DNA of 64,000 nucleotides from Sulfuricella sp. T08 (GTDB lineage: Bacteria; Pseudomonadota; Gammaproteobacteria; Burkholderiales; Sulfuricellaceae). The position numbers and the translations under genes are program-made. Numbering within the stretch: position 1 is the stretch's first letter; each line of letters begins with the position of its first letter. A model generated the notes under the pieces. That model ran no database searches and had not been told where the DNA came from. It saw only the letters and a list, made by a program, of their open reading frames with translations. Shown here piece by piece: positions 30,463 to 41,511 of this stretch. The stretch covers positions 1 through 64,000 of the forward strand of contig NZ_DF967533.1 of assembly GCF_000971475.1 (NCBI RefSeq). The letters run 5' to 3'.

Positions 30463-31785
30463 TTACAACCGCCCGATGCCGAAATACTCGACCCCATGGG
30501 CACGCACATCCTTCGGATCGTACAAATTGCGGCCGTCGAAGATCACCGGGTTCTTGAGCTTGGCTTTGAGCGCGGCGAAATCCGGCGCGCGGAACACTTG
30601 CCACTCGGTGACGATGGCCAGTGCATCCGCCCCCTCCAGGGCCGCCATCTGTGTATCCACCAGTTTCAGGCGAGGATCGTTGCCAAAAATTCGCGTGGCC
30701 TCATGCATCGCCACCGGATCGTAGGCTGTCACGGTAGCGCCACGCTCCCACAACCCCTTGATCAGCACACGGCTGGGGGCGTCACGCATATCATCGGTGT
30801 TGGGCTTGAATGCAAGGCCCCAGAGAGCAATATTCTTGCCGCTGAGGTCGTCCCCGAATCTGGCGGTGATCTTGTCGAGCAGCACTTCCTTCTGGCGCTC
30901 GTTAGCCACTTCCACGGCATTCAGGATACGCAGCTCGCTGCCGTATTCCTTGGCGGTACGCTGCATGGCCTGCACGTCCTTGGGGAAACAGGAACCGCCA
31001 TAGCCACAGCCGGCATAGAGAAAATGGTAGCCGATGCGCGGATCGGAGCCGATGCCGTGGCGCACGTTCTCGATGTCGGCGCCCATTTTCTCGGCCAGCA
31101 ACGCCAGCTCGTTCATGAACGAGATGCGGGTGGCGAGCATGGCGTTGGCGGCATACTTGGTGAGTTCGGCGGACTTGATGTCCATCACGATCAGGCGGTC
31201 GTGGTTGCGGTTGAAGGGTGCATACAGCGAGCGCATCAGTTCCACGGCACGGGCATCCTCGGCACCGAGGACGATGCGGTCGGGACGCATGAAGTCATCC
31301 ACTGCCGCACCTTCCTTGAGGAATTCCGGGTTGGATGCGATGCTGAATTCGAGCTGGGTACCGCGCTTGCTCAACTCTTCCTGAACTGCGACACGGACTT
31401 TGTCGGCAGTTCCCACCGGCACCGTGGACTTGTCCACGATCACTTTGTATTCCTGCATGTTCTGGCCGATGGCACGAGCCGCGGCAACCACGTACTGCAG
31501 GTCGGCGGAGCCGTCCTCGTCCGGCGGCGTGCCTACGGCGATAAACTGGATAGTGCCGTGCCTTGCACTCTCGGCCATGTCAGTGGTGAAGCGCAGACGG
31601 CCTGCGGCCACGTTGCGCTTCACCATGTCTTCCAGACCCGGCTCATAAATCGGGATCCCGCCCTGCTTGAGGATATTGATCTTGTTCACGTCCACGTCCA
31701 GGCACAATACATCGTTGCCCACTTCCGCCAGGCAGGTGCCTGTCACCAGGCCGACATAGCCGGTGCCGATCACGCTAACTTTCAT
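30463..31785 (-). CDS. ugd: UDP-glucose 6-dehydrogenase
   Basis: Oxidises UDP-glucose twice with NAD to UDP-glucuronate, used in surface polysaccharide or lipid A modification. It has 440 residues. The NAD-binding start is [17 protein letters not shown]. The catalytic cysteine lies in [14 protein letters not shown] at about residue 256. The C-terminal domain has [17 protein letters not shown]. Its start overlaps the pyrF stop by 4 bp (ATGA), so it is translationally coupled to pyrF. Confidence 0.97.
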   Translation of the reverse strand: MKVSVIGTGYVGLVTGTCLAEVGNDVLCLDVDVNKINILKQGGIPIYEPGLEDMVKRNVAAGRLRFTTDMAESARHGTIQFIAVGTPPDEDGSADLQYVVAAARAIGQNMQEYKVIVDKSTVPVGTADKVRVAVQEELSKRGTQLEFSIASNPEFLKEGAAVDDFMRPDRIVLGAEDARAVELMRSLYAPFNRNHDRLIVMDIKSAELTKYAANAMLATRISFMNELALLAEKMGADIENVRHGIGSDPRIGYHFLYAGCGYGGSCFPKDVQAMQRTAKEYGSELRILNAVEVANERQKEVLLDKITARFGDDLSGKNIALWGLAFKPNTDDMRDAPSRVLIKGLWERGATVTAYDPVAMHEATRIFGNDPRLKLVDTQMAALEGADALAIVTEWQVFRAPDFAALKAKLKNPVIFDGRNLYDPKDVRAHGVEYFGIGRL

Positions 31786-32489
31786 TGTTTTTCTCCACTA
31801 GTAAGGTCAAGATTGATTTGCTGTAGAACCTGCAGGGGATCGGCCGCCTTGGTAATGGGCCGGCCGATCACCAGATAATCCGAGCCAAGGAGGATTGCCT
31901 CCAGCGGCGTAACGATCCGCACCTGGTCGTCCTGCGAGGAGTTCGCCGGACGAATTCCGGGCGTCACCAGGCAAAAATCTGCCCCCAGTTCTTGCCGCAG
32001 CGGCTGTGCCTCCTGCGCGGAACACACCACCCCATCCAGACCGCTGGCCTGCGCCAGCTTCGCCAACCGCAGCACGGTATCTCGCGGTTCGCCGGGTATG
32101 CCCAGTTCATTCAAATCCGCCTGGCCCATGCTGGTCAGCACGGTCACCGCAATCAACTTGGGCCGTGAGGCCACGTCTTCCAGGGCTACACGCGCAGCTT
32201 CCATCATGCGTCGCCCGCCCAGCGCATGGACATTGACCATCCACACGCCAAGCTGGGCCGCTGCCTTGCAGGCGCTTGCCACGGTATTGGGGATATCATG
32301 GAATTTCAAATCGAGGAAAACCTCGAATCCACGCTGGATGAGCGTCTCTACCAGCACCGGGCCGCAGGCGGTGAACATTTCCTTGCCGACCTTGAGCCGG
32401 CACAGTTTGGGATCGAGCCTGTCCACCAGCGCCAGTGCGTCCTTCTGCACAGAGAAATCGAGAGCGACGATGATTTTGGGATTGTTCAT
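31782..32489 (-). CDS. pyrF: Orotidine-5'-phosphate decarboxylase
   Basis: Final step of UMP synthesis. It has 235 residues and is the class I enzyme. Motifs: [13 protein letters not shown], the catalytic [11 protein letters not shown] (the family's DxKxxDI) and the phosphate-binding GIRPA... and LVIGRPIT. It starts 2 bp after the lapB stop and overlaps ugd, placing it in the lapA-lapB-pyrF-ugd run. This order is common in proteobacteria. Confidence 0.98.
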   Translation of the reverse strand: MNNPKIIVALDFSVQKDALALVDRLDPKLCRLKVGKEMFTACGPVLVETLIQRGFEVFLDLKFHDIPNTVASACKAAAQLGVWMVNVHALGGRRMMEAARVALEDVASRPKLIAVTVLTSMGQADLNELGIPGEPRDTVLRLAKLAQASGLDGVVCSAQEAQPLRQELGADFCLVTPGIRPANSSQDDQVRIVTPLEAILLGSDYLVIGRPITKAADPLQVLQQINLDLTSGEKQ

Positions 32490-32491
32490 GA

Positions 32492-33691
32492 TTACATTAA
32501 GTCCTGCATACTGGCCTTAACCAGCACTTCGGTTTCCTCGCTACGACGCGGAGGATAGGTTTCCCACTTACCGCAGGCAGGGCAATGCCAGAAATACTGG
32601 CGCGCTCTGAAACCGCAGTTCTCGCAGCGATACAACGCCAGTCCGGCGGAATGCTGATGAATTAAATTATGCACCAGCTGCAAATCCTGCCTGCGCTCGG
32701 CAGGGGCTTCCATCAGTTGCGCCTCCAGCAGCCGGTCGAGGCCGCGCATGCTGGGATTACGTCGCAACTCGTCGCGCGCCAATTGGTAGGCGACCTGCGG
32801 CCCCTCGGTTTCCAGTACTGCCTGGAAGATCACGTTCAGCATATCCAGCGAGCCGTAGCGAGCAAGGTAGCCGCGCAGCAGATCCATGCCTTCGGCAAAC
32901 CGGTCAAGCGTACGATGGCTCGCCAGAAGGCGCTCTGCCACCAGAGCGAGGTGTGCCGGATTTTGCGTTTCGACTCGCTTCCAGCATTGGATCGCAGCCT
33001 CGTGCCGCCCTTCGGCGATTTCAATGTCGCCATGCAGAATGTTGGCGCGCACGCTGTCGCGATTCACCCGCAGCGCTTCATCCAGATGCTCGCGTGCCGC
33101 GGCATGGTCGGAATGGGCAATCTCGCTGGCCGCCAGTTCACAGTAAAAATGTGCGATCTCGATCTGGTAGGAGCGGCTGGAAATCTCGCCCAGCCTGCGC
33201 GCCGCCTCGACTGCCTTGAGCCAGTCTTTTTCCAGCACATAGATTTCCAGCAGGTATTTCAGCGCCCCACTAGAGTAGCGAGTTTGCTGCAACTCGCTGA
33301 AGACCTGCTCGGCACGATCCAGCAAGCCCGCTTTCAGGTAATCCTGACCCAGTTCGTTCATCGCGGTCAGTTTCTTTTCCTCTTCCAGGTCGTTGCGCTC
33401 CAGCAGGCTCTGGTGCATGCGAATGGCGCGCTCCACCTCGCCGCGCCGGCGGAACAGGCTGCCGAGTGCAAATTGCAACTCGACTGTTTCGTTATCGGCC
33501 TTGGCGATTTCGATGAAAGCCTCGATCGCCTTGTCGGTCTGCTCGTTGAGAAGGAAGTTCAGCCCCTGAAAATAGGAAGCGGGCAGCCTGCGTGATTCCG
33601 ACAGGACATGCTTGATATCGATCCGCGCCGCCATCCAGCCCAGGCTAAAAAACAACGGGAAAGTCAGGAGCCACCAGTATTCGAATTCCAT
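32492..33691 (-). CDS. lapB: LPS assembly regulator LapB (YciM)
   Basis: An inner membrane protein that presents LpxC to the FtsH protease and so limits lipid A synthesis. It has 399 residues: one N-terminal membrane helix (about 4-20), a long tetratricopeptide-repeat region (about 40-340) and a rubredoxin-like C-terminal knuckle with two CxxC pairs, in YRCENCGFR and HCPACGKW. It follows lapA as in E. coli, with a repeat-containing gap of 47 bp between them. Confidence 0.96.
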   Translation of the reverse strand: MEFEYWWLLTFPLFFSLGWMAARIDIKHVLSESRRLPASYFQGLNFLLNEQTDKAIEAFIEIAKADNETVELQFALGSLFRRRGEVERAIRMHQSLLERNDLEEEKKLTAMNELGQDYLKAGLLDRAEQVFSELQQTRYSSGALKYLLEIYVLEKDWLKAVEAARRLGEISSRSYQIEIAHFYCELAASEIAHSDHAAAREHLDEALRVNRDSVRANILHGDIEIAEGRHEAAIQCWKRVETQNPAHLALVAERLLASHRTLDRFAEGMDLLRGYLARYGSLDMLNVIFQAVLETEGPQVAYQLARDELRRNPSMRGLDRLLEAQLMEAPAERRQDLQLVHNLIHQHSAGLALYRCENCGFRARQYFWHCPACGKWETYPPRRSEETEVLVKASMQDLM

Positions 33692-33738
33692 CTTTATTTG
33701 TTATGAGTAATGGGTAGGAGGAATAAGATGAGTATCAC
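33692..33738. repeat. Short dispersed repeat between lapA and lapB
   Basis: The gap contains ATGAGTAATGGGTAGGAGG and GATGAGTATCACTCATTCC, with GAGTNATCACTC-like self-complementarity. It resembles the repeat at 30391-30456. Confidence 0.5.
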
Positions 33739-34011
33739 TCATTCCTCATCACTCTTGTCCGCCTGCGCCCTGGCCCGCATTTCCCGCTTCAGGAAAAAAA
33801 TCTCGCGTCGCTGCCTGAAGATGAAACCCAGGCTGGCCGCCACACCGATCGCAACACCGGCGATGAGAAACACCAGCAGCACCAGAACCAGCGGCGCCTG
33901 CCACTGGTACCCCAAATAATAATTGACCACGACGGTGTCGCTGTTCTTCACTGCAAAGCCCAAGGCCAGCAGGAACAGAACGAAACCAAACAACCAGGAC
34001 AAGTAGCGCAT
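33739..34011 (-). CDS. lapA: LapA-domain membrane protein
   Basis: A 90-residue inner membrane protein with two hydrophobic segments (about 5-24 and 42-66) joined by VKNSDTVVVNYYLGY, the LapA (DUF1049) hallmark. The basic C-terminal tail (RRREIFFLKREMRARA) is cytoplasmic. In E. coli LapA acts with LapB in LPS quantity control. It lies between ihfB and lapB. Confidence 0.95.
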   Translation of the reverse strand: MRYLSWLFGFVLFLLALGFAVKNSDTVVVNYYLGYQWQAPLVLVLLVFLIAGVAIGVAASLGFIFRQRREIFFLKREMRARAQADKSDEE

Positions 34012-34021
34012 TATTTCTCAA

Positions 34022-34069
34022 TCATTAAAACAATAAAAAGGCGGCATGATCTTTCGATTATGCCGCCTT
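34022..34069 (-). terminator. Terminator between ihfB and lapA
   Basis: AAGGCGGCAT (34038-34047) and ATGCCGCCTT (34060-34069) form a 10-bp stem; on the minus strand TTTATTGTTTT follows. It lies 36 bp after the ihfB stop. Confidence 0.85.
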
Positions 34070-34104
34070 GCCTTACGGTTAGTCAGTAACCCAACTTGCC
34101 CGCT

Positions 34105-34386
34105 TTAACTGGCATCAACCCGCTCGCGCAATTCCTTGCCGGCTTTGAAGTGTGGCACGTACTTTTCAGGCACGCTCACCTTGCCGCCGGTTTTGGGATT
34201 GCGACCAACTCTGGGTGGCCGGTAATTCAGGCTAAAACTGCCGAATCCCCGGATCTCGATCCGCTCGCCCTGGGACAAGCTATCGCCCATTGCGTCGAGG
34301 ATCGTCTTCACCGCCAGCTCAGCGTCCTTTGTTACCAGTTGCGAGTAACGCATTGCCAGCTTCGAAATAAGCTCCGATTTTGTCAT
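34105..34386 (-). CDS. ihfB: Integration host factor beta subunit
   Basis: Beta subunit of the DNA-bending IHF heterodimer. It has 93 residues with the usual [11 protein letters not shown] start, [15 protein letters not shown] core and [10 protein letters not shown] arm that inserts a proline into DNA. It is 26 bp downstream of rpsA in the same direction, a conserved pair in proteobacteria. A second, longer IHF-like protein is encoded at 1855-2214. Confidence 0.97.
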   Translation of the reverse strand: MTKSELISKLAMRYSQLVTKDAELAVKTILDAMGDSLSQGERIEIRGFGSFSLNYRPPRVGRNPKTGGKVSVPEKYVPHFKAGKELRERVDAS

Positions 34387-34412
34387 AAGCTTGACCTTCC
34401 GAGGTTTGATTG

Positions 34413-36131
34413 TTATTGGCCAGTTTGCTTAGTATCCATCTTGGCCTTCAACAACGCCCCAAGGTTGGTGGTGCCAGCAGCACCGGTATCGCTAGCCGAC
34501 ATCTTCTGCATCACATCAGCCTCGTCCGCCATATCCTTGGCCTTGATGGACAGGTTGATATTGCGGTTCTTGCGATCGATATTAATGATCTTGGCTTCGA
34601 CTTCGTCGCCTTCCTTCAGGTGAGTACGAATGTCTTCGACACGGTCGCGAGACACTTCGGAAGCACGCAGGTAGCCTTCCACTTCGCCGTCGAGCGTGAT
34701 GACTGCACCCTTGGCATCTGCCGACTTGACGATACCCTTGACGATGCTGTTTTTGTCGTTCATGGCAACGTAGTTGGTGAACGGATCGCCTTCCATCTGC
34801 TTGATACCCAGGGAGATGCGCTCGCGCTCGGCGTCAATCGCCAGTACCATGGCTTCGACTTCATCGCCCTTCTTGTAGTTGCGCACGGCTTCTTCGCCCG
34901 GCATGTTCCAGGACAGGTCGGACAAGTGCACCAAGCCATCGATGCCGCCAGGCAGGCCGATGAACACACCGAAGTCGGTGATGGACTTGATCTGGCCAGA
35001 GACTTTGTCACCCTTCTTGTGGGTAACGGCAAAATCATCCCAAGGGTTGGATTTGCACTGTTTCATGCCTAGGGAGATGCGGCGGCGCTCTTCGTCGATT
35101 TCCAGGATCATGACTTCGACTTCGTCGCCCAACTGCACCACCTTACCCGGATGCACGTTCTTGTTGGTCCAGTCCATTTCGGAGACGTGCACCAGACCTT
35201 CGATGCCCTGCTCGATCTCGACGAATGCACCGTAGTCGGTCAGGTTGGTGACCTTGCCGAACATGCGGGTGCCCTGCGGGTAGCGGCGGGACAGATTGAC
35301 CCAAGGATCGTCACCCAGCTGCTTGACGCCCAGGGAAACACGGTTCTTCTCCTGGTCAAACTTGAGCACCACGGCTTCAACTTCATCACCCACAGCCAGC
35401 ACTTCGGAAGGATGCTTGACGCGGCGCCAGGCCAGGTCGGTGATGTGCAGCAAACCGTCAACACCACCCAGATCCACGAACGCGCCGTAGTCGGTGATGT
35501 TCTTGACGATACCCTTGACGACCATACCTTCTTTCAGGTTGCCCAGCAGTGCCTGACGCTCTGCGCCCAGGCTCTGCTCCAGCACTGCCTTGCGCGAAAC
35601 CACAACGTTGTTACGCTTGCGGTCCAGCTTGATAACCTTGAATTCCATTTCCTTGTTTTCGTAGGGGGTAGTGTCCTTGACCGGACGAATATCCACCAAC
35701 GAACCCGGCAGGAAGGCACGAATACCATTGACCATCACGGTCAGTCCGCCCTTGACCTTGCCATTGACCATACCGCTAACCAGCGTACCCTCTTCCATGG
35801 CGGCTTCCAGATCCAGCCAGGCGGCGACGCGCTTGGCTTTCTCGCGCGACAGCTTGGTCGAACCGTAGCCATCCTCCAGCATTTCGATCGCAACCTTGAC
35901 GAAATCGCCCGGCTTCACTTCGATTTCACCCTTGTCGTTCTTGAATTCGTTGGCGTCAATGACGCTTTCGGATTTCAGGCCGGCATTAACCACCACGCTG
36001 TCGTTATCGACACGCACGACCTCGGCGGTGATCACCTCGCCGGCGCGCATTTCCTGGTGGGACAAACTCTCTTCGAACAGAGAGGCGAAACTTTCAGTGG
36101 ATGGTGAAACAGAAGGGGAAGCAGTAGTCAT
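34413..36131 (-). CDS. rpsA: 30S ribosomal protein S1
   Basis: The mRNA-binding protein of the small ribosomal subunit, 572 residues with six S1 domains. The last four are very regular (for example [54 protein letters not shown]). The first two are the more divergent ribosome-binding repeats. Length is close to the E. coli 557. It lies between cmk and ihfB, the usual order. The untranslated leader contains a short hairpin that may terminate cmk transcripts or take part in autogenous control. Confidence 0.98.
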   Translation of the reverse strand: MTTASPSVSPSTESFASLFEESLSHQEMRAGEVITAEVVRVDNDSVVVNAGLKSESVIDANEFKNDKGEIEVKPGDFVKVAIEMLEDGYGSTKLSREKAKRVAAWLDLEAAMEEGTLVSGMVNGKVKGGLTVMVNGIRAFLPGSLVDIRPVKDTTPYENKEMEFKVIKLDRKRNNVVVSRKAVLEQSLGAERQALLGNLKEGMVVKGIVKNITDYGAFVDLGGVDGLLHITDLAWRRVKHPSEVLAVGDEVEAVVLKFDQEKNRVSLGVKQLGDDPWVNLSRRYPQGTRMFGKVTNLTDYGAFVEIEQGIEGLVHVSEMDWTNKNVHPGKVVQLGDEVEVMILEIDEERRRISLGMKQCKSNPWDDFAVTHKKGDKVSGQIKSITDFGVFIGLPGGIDGLVHLSDLSWNMPGEEAVRNYKKGDEVEAMVLAIDAERERISLGIKQMEGDPFTNYVAMNDKNSIVKGIVKSADAKGAVITLDGEVEGYLRASEVSRDRVEDIRTHLKEGDEVEAKIINIDRKNRNINLSIKAKDMADEADVMQKMSASDTGAAGTTNLGALLKAKMDTKQTGQ

Positions 36132-36145
36132 TGTTTAAAAAACCT

Positions 36146-36168
36146 GAAAAAGCCCGTCAATCAACGGG
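36146..36168 (-). terminator. Weak terminator or leader hairpin before rpsA
   Basis: On the minus strand CCCGT, loop TGATTG, ACGGG, then CTTTTTC. A 5-6 bp stem with a T-run, between cmk and rpsA. It could end cmk transcription partially or regulate rpsA. Confidence 0.4.
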
Positions 36169-36240
36169 GTTAGTTATCACCCGCCAGAAGTTTCTAACAG
36201 CCTGAAAAGGGAAACATGCCGCGGCAGCGAAAGAAATGTT

Positions 36241-36978
36241 TCAACCGACAAAACTGTTGGAGCTTGAGGCGCCTATTCGGACACGAACCTGCTTGAACCT
36301 GGTCAGCACCTCGTCCACCGCTTCGACAATGGTCATGGAACTAGTATCCAGCAGGCTGGCATCCGCACATTTTTGCAATGGGGCCACACTCCGCGCGCTG
36401 TCGCGCTCATCGCGTTGCCTGATGTCATGCAAAATCTGTCTAATATTAGCATGCATTCCTTTTTCCTTCAACTGTTTATACCGGCGATCAGCCCGCACCT
36501 CAGCGCTAGCGGTCAGAAATATTTTGAGCATCGCCCCAGGGAACACCACCGACCCCATGTCGCGGCCGTCCGCAACCAGCCCCGGAGACTTGTGGAAGGC
36601 ACGCTGCAGATCCAGCAGTGCCGCACGCACCCGGGGATAAGTAGCGATACGCGAAGCCCCGTTGCCGCACTCTTCGGTACGAATCGCATCTCCCACCTGC
36701 GCGCCATCCAGCCACACCTCATTGCCCTCGAAACGGATGACCAGCCCTTCCGCCAAGCGCACCAAACCCTCCTCCTCGTCGAACGACACGCCGTGCCGAC
36801 CTGCCGCCAAGGCCAGCAACCGGTACAAGGCGCCGCTGTCGAGATAGTGAAAGTTCAGCGCCTGGGCGACGAGTTGTGCCACCGTGCCTTTGCCGGACGC
36901 GGAGGGGCCATCGATGGCGATGACCGGGATTTCAGGTGAGGGGTGAGGAGTGAGCGATGCGGGGCTGGTCATCATCAT
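36241..36978 (-). CDS. cmk: Cytidylate kinase
   Basis: Phosphorylates CMP and dCMP. The P-loop is IDGPSASGKGTVAQL at about residue 22. The nucleotide-binding LVADGRDMGSVVFP and the RDERDSARSVAPLQ lid follow. The 245 residues include an N-terminal extension of about 15 residues before the core strand; it is encoded by GTGAGGGGTGAGGAGTGAG-like DNA (36935-36955, plus strand) that resembles the dispersed repeats nearby. The start could therefore be an internal codon. It lies 6 bp after aroA, as is common. Confidence 0.95.
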   Translation of the reverse strand: MMMTSPASLTPHPSPEIPVIAIDGPSASGKGTVAQLVAQALNFHYLDSGALYRLLALAAGRHGVSFDEEEGLVRLAEGLVIRFEGNEVWLDGAQVGDAIRTEECGNGASRIATYPRVRAALLDLQRAFHKSPGLVADGRDMGSVVFPGAMLKIFLTASAEVRADRRYKQLKEKGMHANIRQILHDIRQRDERDSARSVAPLQKCADASLLDTSSMTIVEAVDEVLTRFKQVRVRIGASSSNSFVG

Positions 36979-36984
36979 TTTTCT

Positions 36985-38289
36985 TCAGGTCGTTTTCGCA
37001 ATTGAGCTCAGGCGTTCGAAATAATCCGGGAAAGTCTTGGCAACGCACTTGGGGTCGTTGATCCTGACCGGCACGCCGCCTAACGCCACCAGAGAAAAGC
37101 ACATCGCCATGCGGTGATCGTCGTAGGTGTCGATGCTGGCGTGAGAGGTGAGGCGTGAAGCGTCAGGTGGGGTAACACGGATGTAGTCCGGCCCTTCCTC
37201 CACGGTTGCGCCGACCTTGCGTAGCTCGGTCGCCATGGCGGCGATGCGGTCGGTTTCCTTGACCCGCCAGCTGGCGATGTTGCGCAGGGTGGTCGTACCG
37301 TCGGCGAACAGGGCGGCCATCGCCAAGGTCATTGCGGCATCCGGGATATGGTTGCAGTCGAGATCGAGAGCCTTGAGTTTCCCGCTCGTGGGGGCGTGCG
37401 CCTCGATCCAGTTGTCGCCCATAGAAACTTCGGCGCCCATCTGCGCCAGCGCCTCGGCGAAGCGCACGTCGCCCTGGATGCTGGACTTGCCCACGCCTTC
37501 GACCCGCACCGGTCCACCGCCAATCGCACCAGCAGCCAGGAAATAGGAGGCAGAAGAAGCATCTCCCTCGACGTGGATCACGCCAGGGCTGAGGTACGTC
37601 TGACCGGCATGGATGGTGAACGCCTGCCAGCCCTGGCGCTCAACCTCGACACCGAAGCGGCGCATCAAATTCAGCGTAATCTCGATATACGGCTTGGAGA
37701 TCAGTTCGCCGATCACCTCGATGGTCACCTCCTGCCGCGCCAGCGGAGCGGCCATCAGCAGTGCCGTGAGGAACTGGCTGGACACGTTGCCGCGCACCTG
37801 GACCCGGCCTGACGCCTGGATCGCTGCCGGCTTGACAGCAAGCGGCGGATAGCCATCGTTGCCAAGGTAGACGATATCCGCACCGAGCTGGCGCAACGCA
37901 TCGACCAGGTCGCCGATCGGCCGCTCGTGCATCCGCGGCACCCCACTCAATCGGTATTCGCCGTGAGACAGCGCCAGAGCGGCAGTAAGCGGACGAAAGG
38001 CAGTGCCGGCATTACCCAGAAACAAATCGGCCAACTTCACCGGAAACTCGCCGCCCACGCCCTCCACCCGGTAATCCCGGCTGCCGTCGTGCTGCACCCA
38101 GTTGACGCCCAGTTGCTTGAGTGCAGCCAACATATGCTGGGTGTCGTCGGAGGCGAGCAGGGCCTTGACCTCAGTGACGCCCTCGGCCAGAGCCGCCAGC
38201 AGCAGGGTGCGATTGGAAATGCTTTTCGACCCGGGCAACAGTATGGTGCCGCTGACACGGGGAATGGGAGAAAGATCGATATATTCCAT
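36985..38289 (-). CDS. aroA: 3-phosphoshikimate 1-carboxyvinyltransferase (EPSP synthase)
   Basis: Adds enolpyruvate to shikimate-3-phosphate. It has 434 residues of class I type: [16 protein letters not shown] near the N-terminus, [14 protein letters not shown] (PEP binding; the glycine-flanked region keeps NAGTA) and [16 protein letters not shown] at the C-terminus. It sits in the block gyrA-serC-pheA-hisC-aroF-tyrA-aroA-cmk. A repeat-like stretch (37141-37170) lies inside the coding region in a surface loop ([12 protein letters not shown]). Confidence 0.97.
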   Translation of the reverse strand: MEYIDLSPIPRVSGTILLPGSKSISNRTLLLAALAEGVTEVKALLASDDTQHMLAALKQLGVNWVQHDGSRDYRVEGVGGEFPVKLADLFLGNAGTAFRPLTAALALSHGEYRLSGVPRMHERPIGDLVDALRQLGADIVYLGNDGYPPLAVKPAAIQASGRVQVRGNVSSQFLTALLMAAPLARQEVTIEVIGELISKPYIEITLNLMRRFGVEVERQGWQAFTIHAGQTYLSPGVIHVEGDASSASYFLAAGAIGGGPVRVEGVGKSSIQGDVRFAEALAQMGAEVSMGDNWIEAHAPTSGKLKALDLDCNHIPDAAMTLAMAALFADGTTTLRNIASWRVKETDRIAAMATELRKVGATVEEGPDYIRVTPPDASRLTSHASIDTYDDHRMAMCFSLVALGGVPVRINDPKCVAKTFPDYFERLSSIAKTT

Positions 38290-38300
38290 TTTAGAGTCCT

Positions 38301-38366
38301 AACCACAGAGGCACAGAAGCACAAAGGCAGAGTTTTTCATTCAATTTTCTCCATGTCTCTGTGGTT
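38301..38366. repeat. Intergenic inverted repeat ACCACAGAG family
   Basis: AACCACAGAG at 38301-38310 is inverted as CTCTGTGGTT at 38357-38366, with CACAGA units between. It lies between tyrA and aroA. This CACAGAG type recurs between genes in many proteobacteria (recollection). It can fold into a hairpin. Confidence 0.65.
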
Positions 38367-38374
38367 CAGGGTTT

Positions 38375-39247
38375 TTATTGTTTTGCTATCCACTTGTTGC
38401 GTACCGTACTGGCATGGCTGAAAACCTGCTCCAAACCCGCCCCATCACCCTGCTCCAGCATGGCATGCAGACGGTCAAGCTGCGCCTGGTAAACCTCGAG
38501 CTCCTTGAGCAACGCAGCACGATTGGCCAGGCAGATGTCGCGCCACATTTCCGGCGAACTGCCGGCGATCCGGGTGAAATCGCGAAAACCACCGGCGGCA
38601 TAGCTGAACAGCTCCTCGCTGTTGGTGCGCGAAGCGATGTCCTCGACCAAAGCAAACGCCAGCAGGTGCGGCAAATGGGAAACCGCGGCGAAGACCTTGT
38701 CATGGGCCTGCGGTGTCATTTCCCTGACCGTCGCCCCGCAGGCCTCCCATAGGGCACGCACCGTGCGCACTGCCGAAGGGTTGATCTCGGACATGGGCGT
38801 AATCACCACGTTGCGGCCCCGGTACAGCCCGGCACTGGCGGCAGCCGCTCCGCTCTTTTCGGCACCGGCGATCGGGTGGGCTGGCACGAAGCGCGCAAGG
38901 TGACCCTGCAGATGCTGCTGCGCCAGCGCCACCACATCGCATTTGGTACTGCCGGCATCGGTGACGACGGTCTGCGCCGACAGATGCGGAGATATCAATG
39001 CCATCACCGCCGCCATCTGCCCGACCGGGACGGCCAGCATCACCAGATCTGCATCTTGCACCGCGCTGGCAGCGTCAACCGCAGCCCGGTCGATCACCCC
39101 AAGACGCAGTGCCTCCGCCAGATTTCCCGCAGTACGTCCGACGCCGACGATTTCCTTCACCGCTCCAGACTCGCGCAAGGCCAGTGCGAAGGATCCGCCG
39201 ATCAGTCCGACGCCAAAAATGACGAGTTTATTAAGCTGGAAACCCAT
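38375..39247 (-). CDS. tyrA: Prephenate dehydrogenase
   Basis: Oxidative decarboxylation of prephenate (or arogenate) on the tyrosine branch. It has 290 residues and is monofunctional, with no chorismate mutase domain. The nucleotide-binding motif is GVGLIGGSFALALRE. The catalytic histidine lies in PAHPIAGAEKSG, and DKVFAAVSHLPHLLAFAL is the helical-domain hallmark. It stands in the aromatic block after aroF. Whether it prefers NAD or NADP is not clear. Confidence 0.96.
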   Translation of the reverse strand: MGFQLNKLVIFGVGLIGGSFALALRESGAVKEIVGVGRTAGNLAEALRLGVIDRAAVDAASAVQDADLVMLAVPVGQMAAVMALISPHLSAQTVVTDAGSTKCDVVALAQQHLQGHLARFVPAHPIAGAEKSGAAAASAGLYRGRNVVITPMSEINPSAVRTVRALWEACGATVREMTPQAHDKVFAAVSHLPHLLAFALVEDIASRTNSEELFSYAAGGFRDFTRIAGSSPEMWRDICLANRAALLKELEVYQAQLDRLHAMLEQGDGAGLEQVFSHASTVRNKWIAKQ

Positions 39248-39315
39248 GTCAAACGCCTGGCCAAAAATAGGCGCCTCTAGGCGACTTGGATAAACGCGGA
39301 CTGGCGCGTTGATGG

Positions 39316-39350
39316 GTTAATCGGCGTTCATCGGCGTTCATCGGCGGTAG
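39316..39350. repeat. Tandem TCGGCGTTCA repeat between aroF and tyrA
   Basis: TCGGCGTTCA at 39321-39330 and 39331-39340, followed by TCGGCGG. A short, perfect direct repeat in a 104-bp gap. Confidence 0.7.
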
Positions 39351-39351
39351 T

Positions 39352-40368
39352 CTAAATCGTCCGTCCGATCGCCCCGGCAATCGCGCTCAGACTGACCATC
39401 AAGTCTTTCAGCTCCTGCGGGGTAAGCGCCTGATCCGCATCGCACCAGGCTTCGCAGGGATTGGGGTGCATTTCCACCAACAGGCCGTCGGCACCGGCGG
39501 CAATGGCCGCACGGGAGAGCGCCGGTACCATCCACGCCTTGCCGCCCGCGTGGGATGGATCGACGATCACCGGCAGGTGGGTTTCCTTTTTCAGCACCGG
39601 AATGGCAGTCACGTCCAGCACGTTGCGATAGTAGGTTTCATAGGTGCGGATGCCGCGCTCGCAGAAGATGATGTTGTGGTTGCCGCCCGCGGCAATATAT
39701 TCCGCCGCCATCAGCCATTCGGAGATGGTCGCCGACATGCCGCGCTTGAGGATCACCGGCGTATTGACCTTGCCGACTTCCTTGAGCAACTCGAAATTCT
39801 GCATGCTGCGCGTGCCAATCTGGATCACTTCGACGCCGTACTCGAGGAAGGTATCGAGCTGGCGTGCATCCATCAACTCGGTAACGATAGGCAGGTTGTA
39901 TTTTTCAGCTGCCGTGCGGAACATCGCCAGGCCTTCCACGCCATGCCCCTGAAAGGCATAGGGGCTGGTACGCGGCTTGAAAGCACCGCCGCGCATCAAG
40001 CGGCACCCTGCGGCATGCACTTCCTTCGCCGCTGCAGCCATCTGCTCCGGCGTTTCCACTGAACACGGACCGGCGATAATCTGTATCTGATTTCCACCCA
40101 GCGGGATGCCCTTGATGTCGATCACGCTGTCCTGTTTGTGCCATTCCCGCCCAACGATTTTGTAGGGCTTGACGATATGCATGGCCTGCTCAACGCCCGG
40201 CAGGGCTTCGAAATACTCCTGCTCCAGTTTGCGCTCGTCGCCGATGGCGCCGATCACAGTACGCTCGGTGCCTCGCGAAATATTGGCGTCCAGACCAGCT
40301 TCCTTGATTTTATTGACGACGCCGTCGATCTGTTGCTCGGTTGCGCCACTGTTCATTACGATAATCAT
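39352..40368 (-). CDS. aroF: 3-deoxy-7-phosphoheptulonate synthase (type I beta)
   Basis: Entry step of the shikimate pathway. It has 338 residues: a 70-residue N-terminal ferredoxin-like regulatory domain (start [14 protein letters not shown]) and the TIM-barrel with [28 protein letters not shown] and [12 protein letters not shown]. The N-terminal domain marks the type I beta group rather than the E. coli-type enzymes. Its start overlaps the hisC stop by 4 bp. Symbol assignment (aroF versus aroG) is by convention only. Confidence 0.95.
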   Translation of the reverse strand: MIIVMNSGATEQQIDGVVNKIKEAGLDANISRGTERTVIGAIGDERKLEQEYFEALPGVEQAMHIVKPYKIVGREWHKQDSVIDIKGIPLGGNQIQIIAGPCSVETPEQMAAAAKEVHAAGCRLMRGGAFKPRTSPYAFQGHGVEGLAMFRTAAEKYNLPIVTELMDARQLDTFLEYGVEVIQIGTRSMQNFELLKEVGKVNTPVILKRGMSATISEWLMAAEYIAAGGNHNIIFCERGIRTYETYYRNVLDVTAIPVLKKETHLPVIVDPSHAGGKAWMVPALSRAAIAAGADGLLVEMHPNPCEAWCDADQALTPQELKDLMVSLSAIAGAIGRTI

Positions 40369-41474
40369 TTTTCCATCTCCTTAAGTGCCCGTTCCAGGGC
40401 CTGCAAAAATACCTTGTTTTCCCCTTCCAGCCCGACGCTGACGCGCAGGTGTTCAGGCAATCCATAATTGGCGACCGGTCTCACAATCACGCCCTGCTTC
40501 AGCAAACTGAGATTGATAGCAGCGGCATTGCCCACTCGCACTGCGACAAAGTTGCCATAGGACGGAATGTAAGCCAGCCCCAAGCGCTTGAAGCCATCCG
40601 TCAGCTGCACCATGCCGGCACGGTTAATTGCCAGACATTCGTCAAGAAAGGCGTCGTCCTGCATCGCCATCACCGCCGCCGCCTGAGCCAGGCTGTTGAC
40701 GTTGAACGGTTGCCGCACCCGGTTCAGCATATCCGCAACTGGTTTACCTGCCAGCGCATAGCCCACGCGCAAGCCGGCCAGACCGTAAGCCTTGGAGAAA
40801 GTGCGGGTGACGATCAGATTCGGAAAGCGTTTCAGCCAGCCGACACTGTCGCTTTTCATCGCATCGGGCAGATATTCGGTGTAAGCCTCATCCAGCACCA
40901 CCAGGACATTCTCCGGCACGCGCTCGATCAATCCAAGCAGTTGCGCGGGGTCCAGCAGCGTACCCGTAGGATTGTTGGGATTGGCGATAAACAGAACGTG
41001 GGTATCGCGCTCGATGGCCGCTAGCAGCGCCTCGGGGTCGTGGCCGAAATCCTTCGCCGGCGCCTCGATACCGCGTGCGCCGACCGCCTGGGTCGCCAGT
41101 GGATAAACGGCGAAAGCATGCTGACTGTACACTGCTGAGGACTGGGGCGTCAGAAAGGCCCGTGCCACCAGCTCCAGTACGTCGTTGGAGCCGTTGCCCA
41201 GAACGATCTGCTCAAGTCCGACACCATGCCGTTCAGCCAGTGCGGATTTCAGCGTAAAGCCGTTGCCATCCGGATAGCGCGCGAGCTCCATGATCACATT
41301 TTCGATCGCCGCCAGCACGCGCGGACTGGCGCCGAGCGGGTTCTCATTGGAAGCCAGCTTGACGATGTCGCTTTCTGGCAGACCCATTTCCCGGGCCACT
41401 TCGGCAATCGGTTTGCCCGGCTGGTACGGCGCAATGGCGCGGATGTAACCTGGTGCTAGTTCACTCAAATCCAT
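40365..41474 (-). CDS. hisC: Histidinol-phosphate / aromatic aminotransferase
   Basis: A PLP-dependent class I/II aminotransferase of 369 residues. The PLP lysine is in [17 protein letters not shown]. Others are NPNNPTGT and [10 protein letters not shown]. Family members act on histidinol phosphate. Its place in the phenylalanine/tyrosine block, rather than a his operon, suggests that it mainly transaminates aromatic keto acids or serves both routes. The 4-bp overlap with aroF indicates translational coupling. Confidence 0.94.
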   Translation of the reverse strand: MDLSELAPGYIRAIAPYQPGKPIAEVAREMGLPESDIVKLASNENPLGASPRVLAAIENVIMELARYPDGNGFTLKSALAERHGVGLEQIVLGNGSNDVLELVARAFLTPQSSAVYSQHAFAVYPLATQAVGARGIEAPAKDFGHDPEALLAAIERDTHVLFIANPNNPTGTLLDPAQLLGLIERVPENVLVVLDEAYTEYLPDAMKSDSVGWLKRFPNLIVTRTFSKAYGLAGLRVGYALAGKPVADMLNRVRQPFNVNSLAQAAAVMAMQDDAFLDECLAINRAGMVQLTDGFKRLGLAYIPSYGNFVAVRVGNAAAINLSLLKQGVIVRPVANYGLPEHLRVSVGLEGENKVFLQALERALKEMEK

Positions 41475-41511
41475 CTCAAAGTTCAGTCGTTTGATTTTTA
41501 ATATGTTTAGT

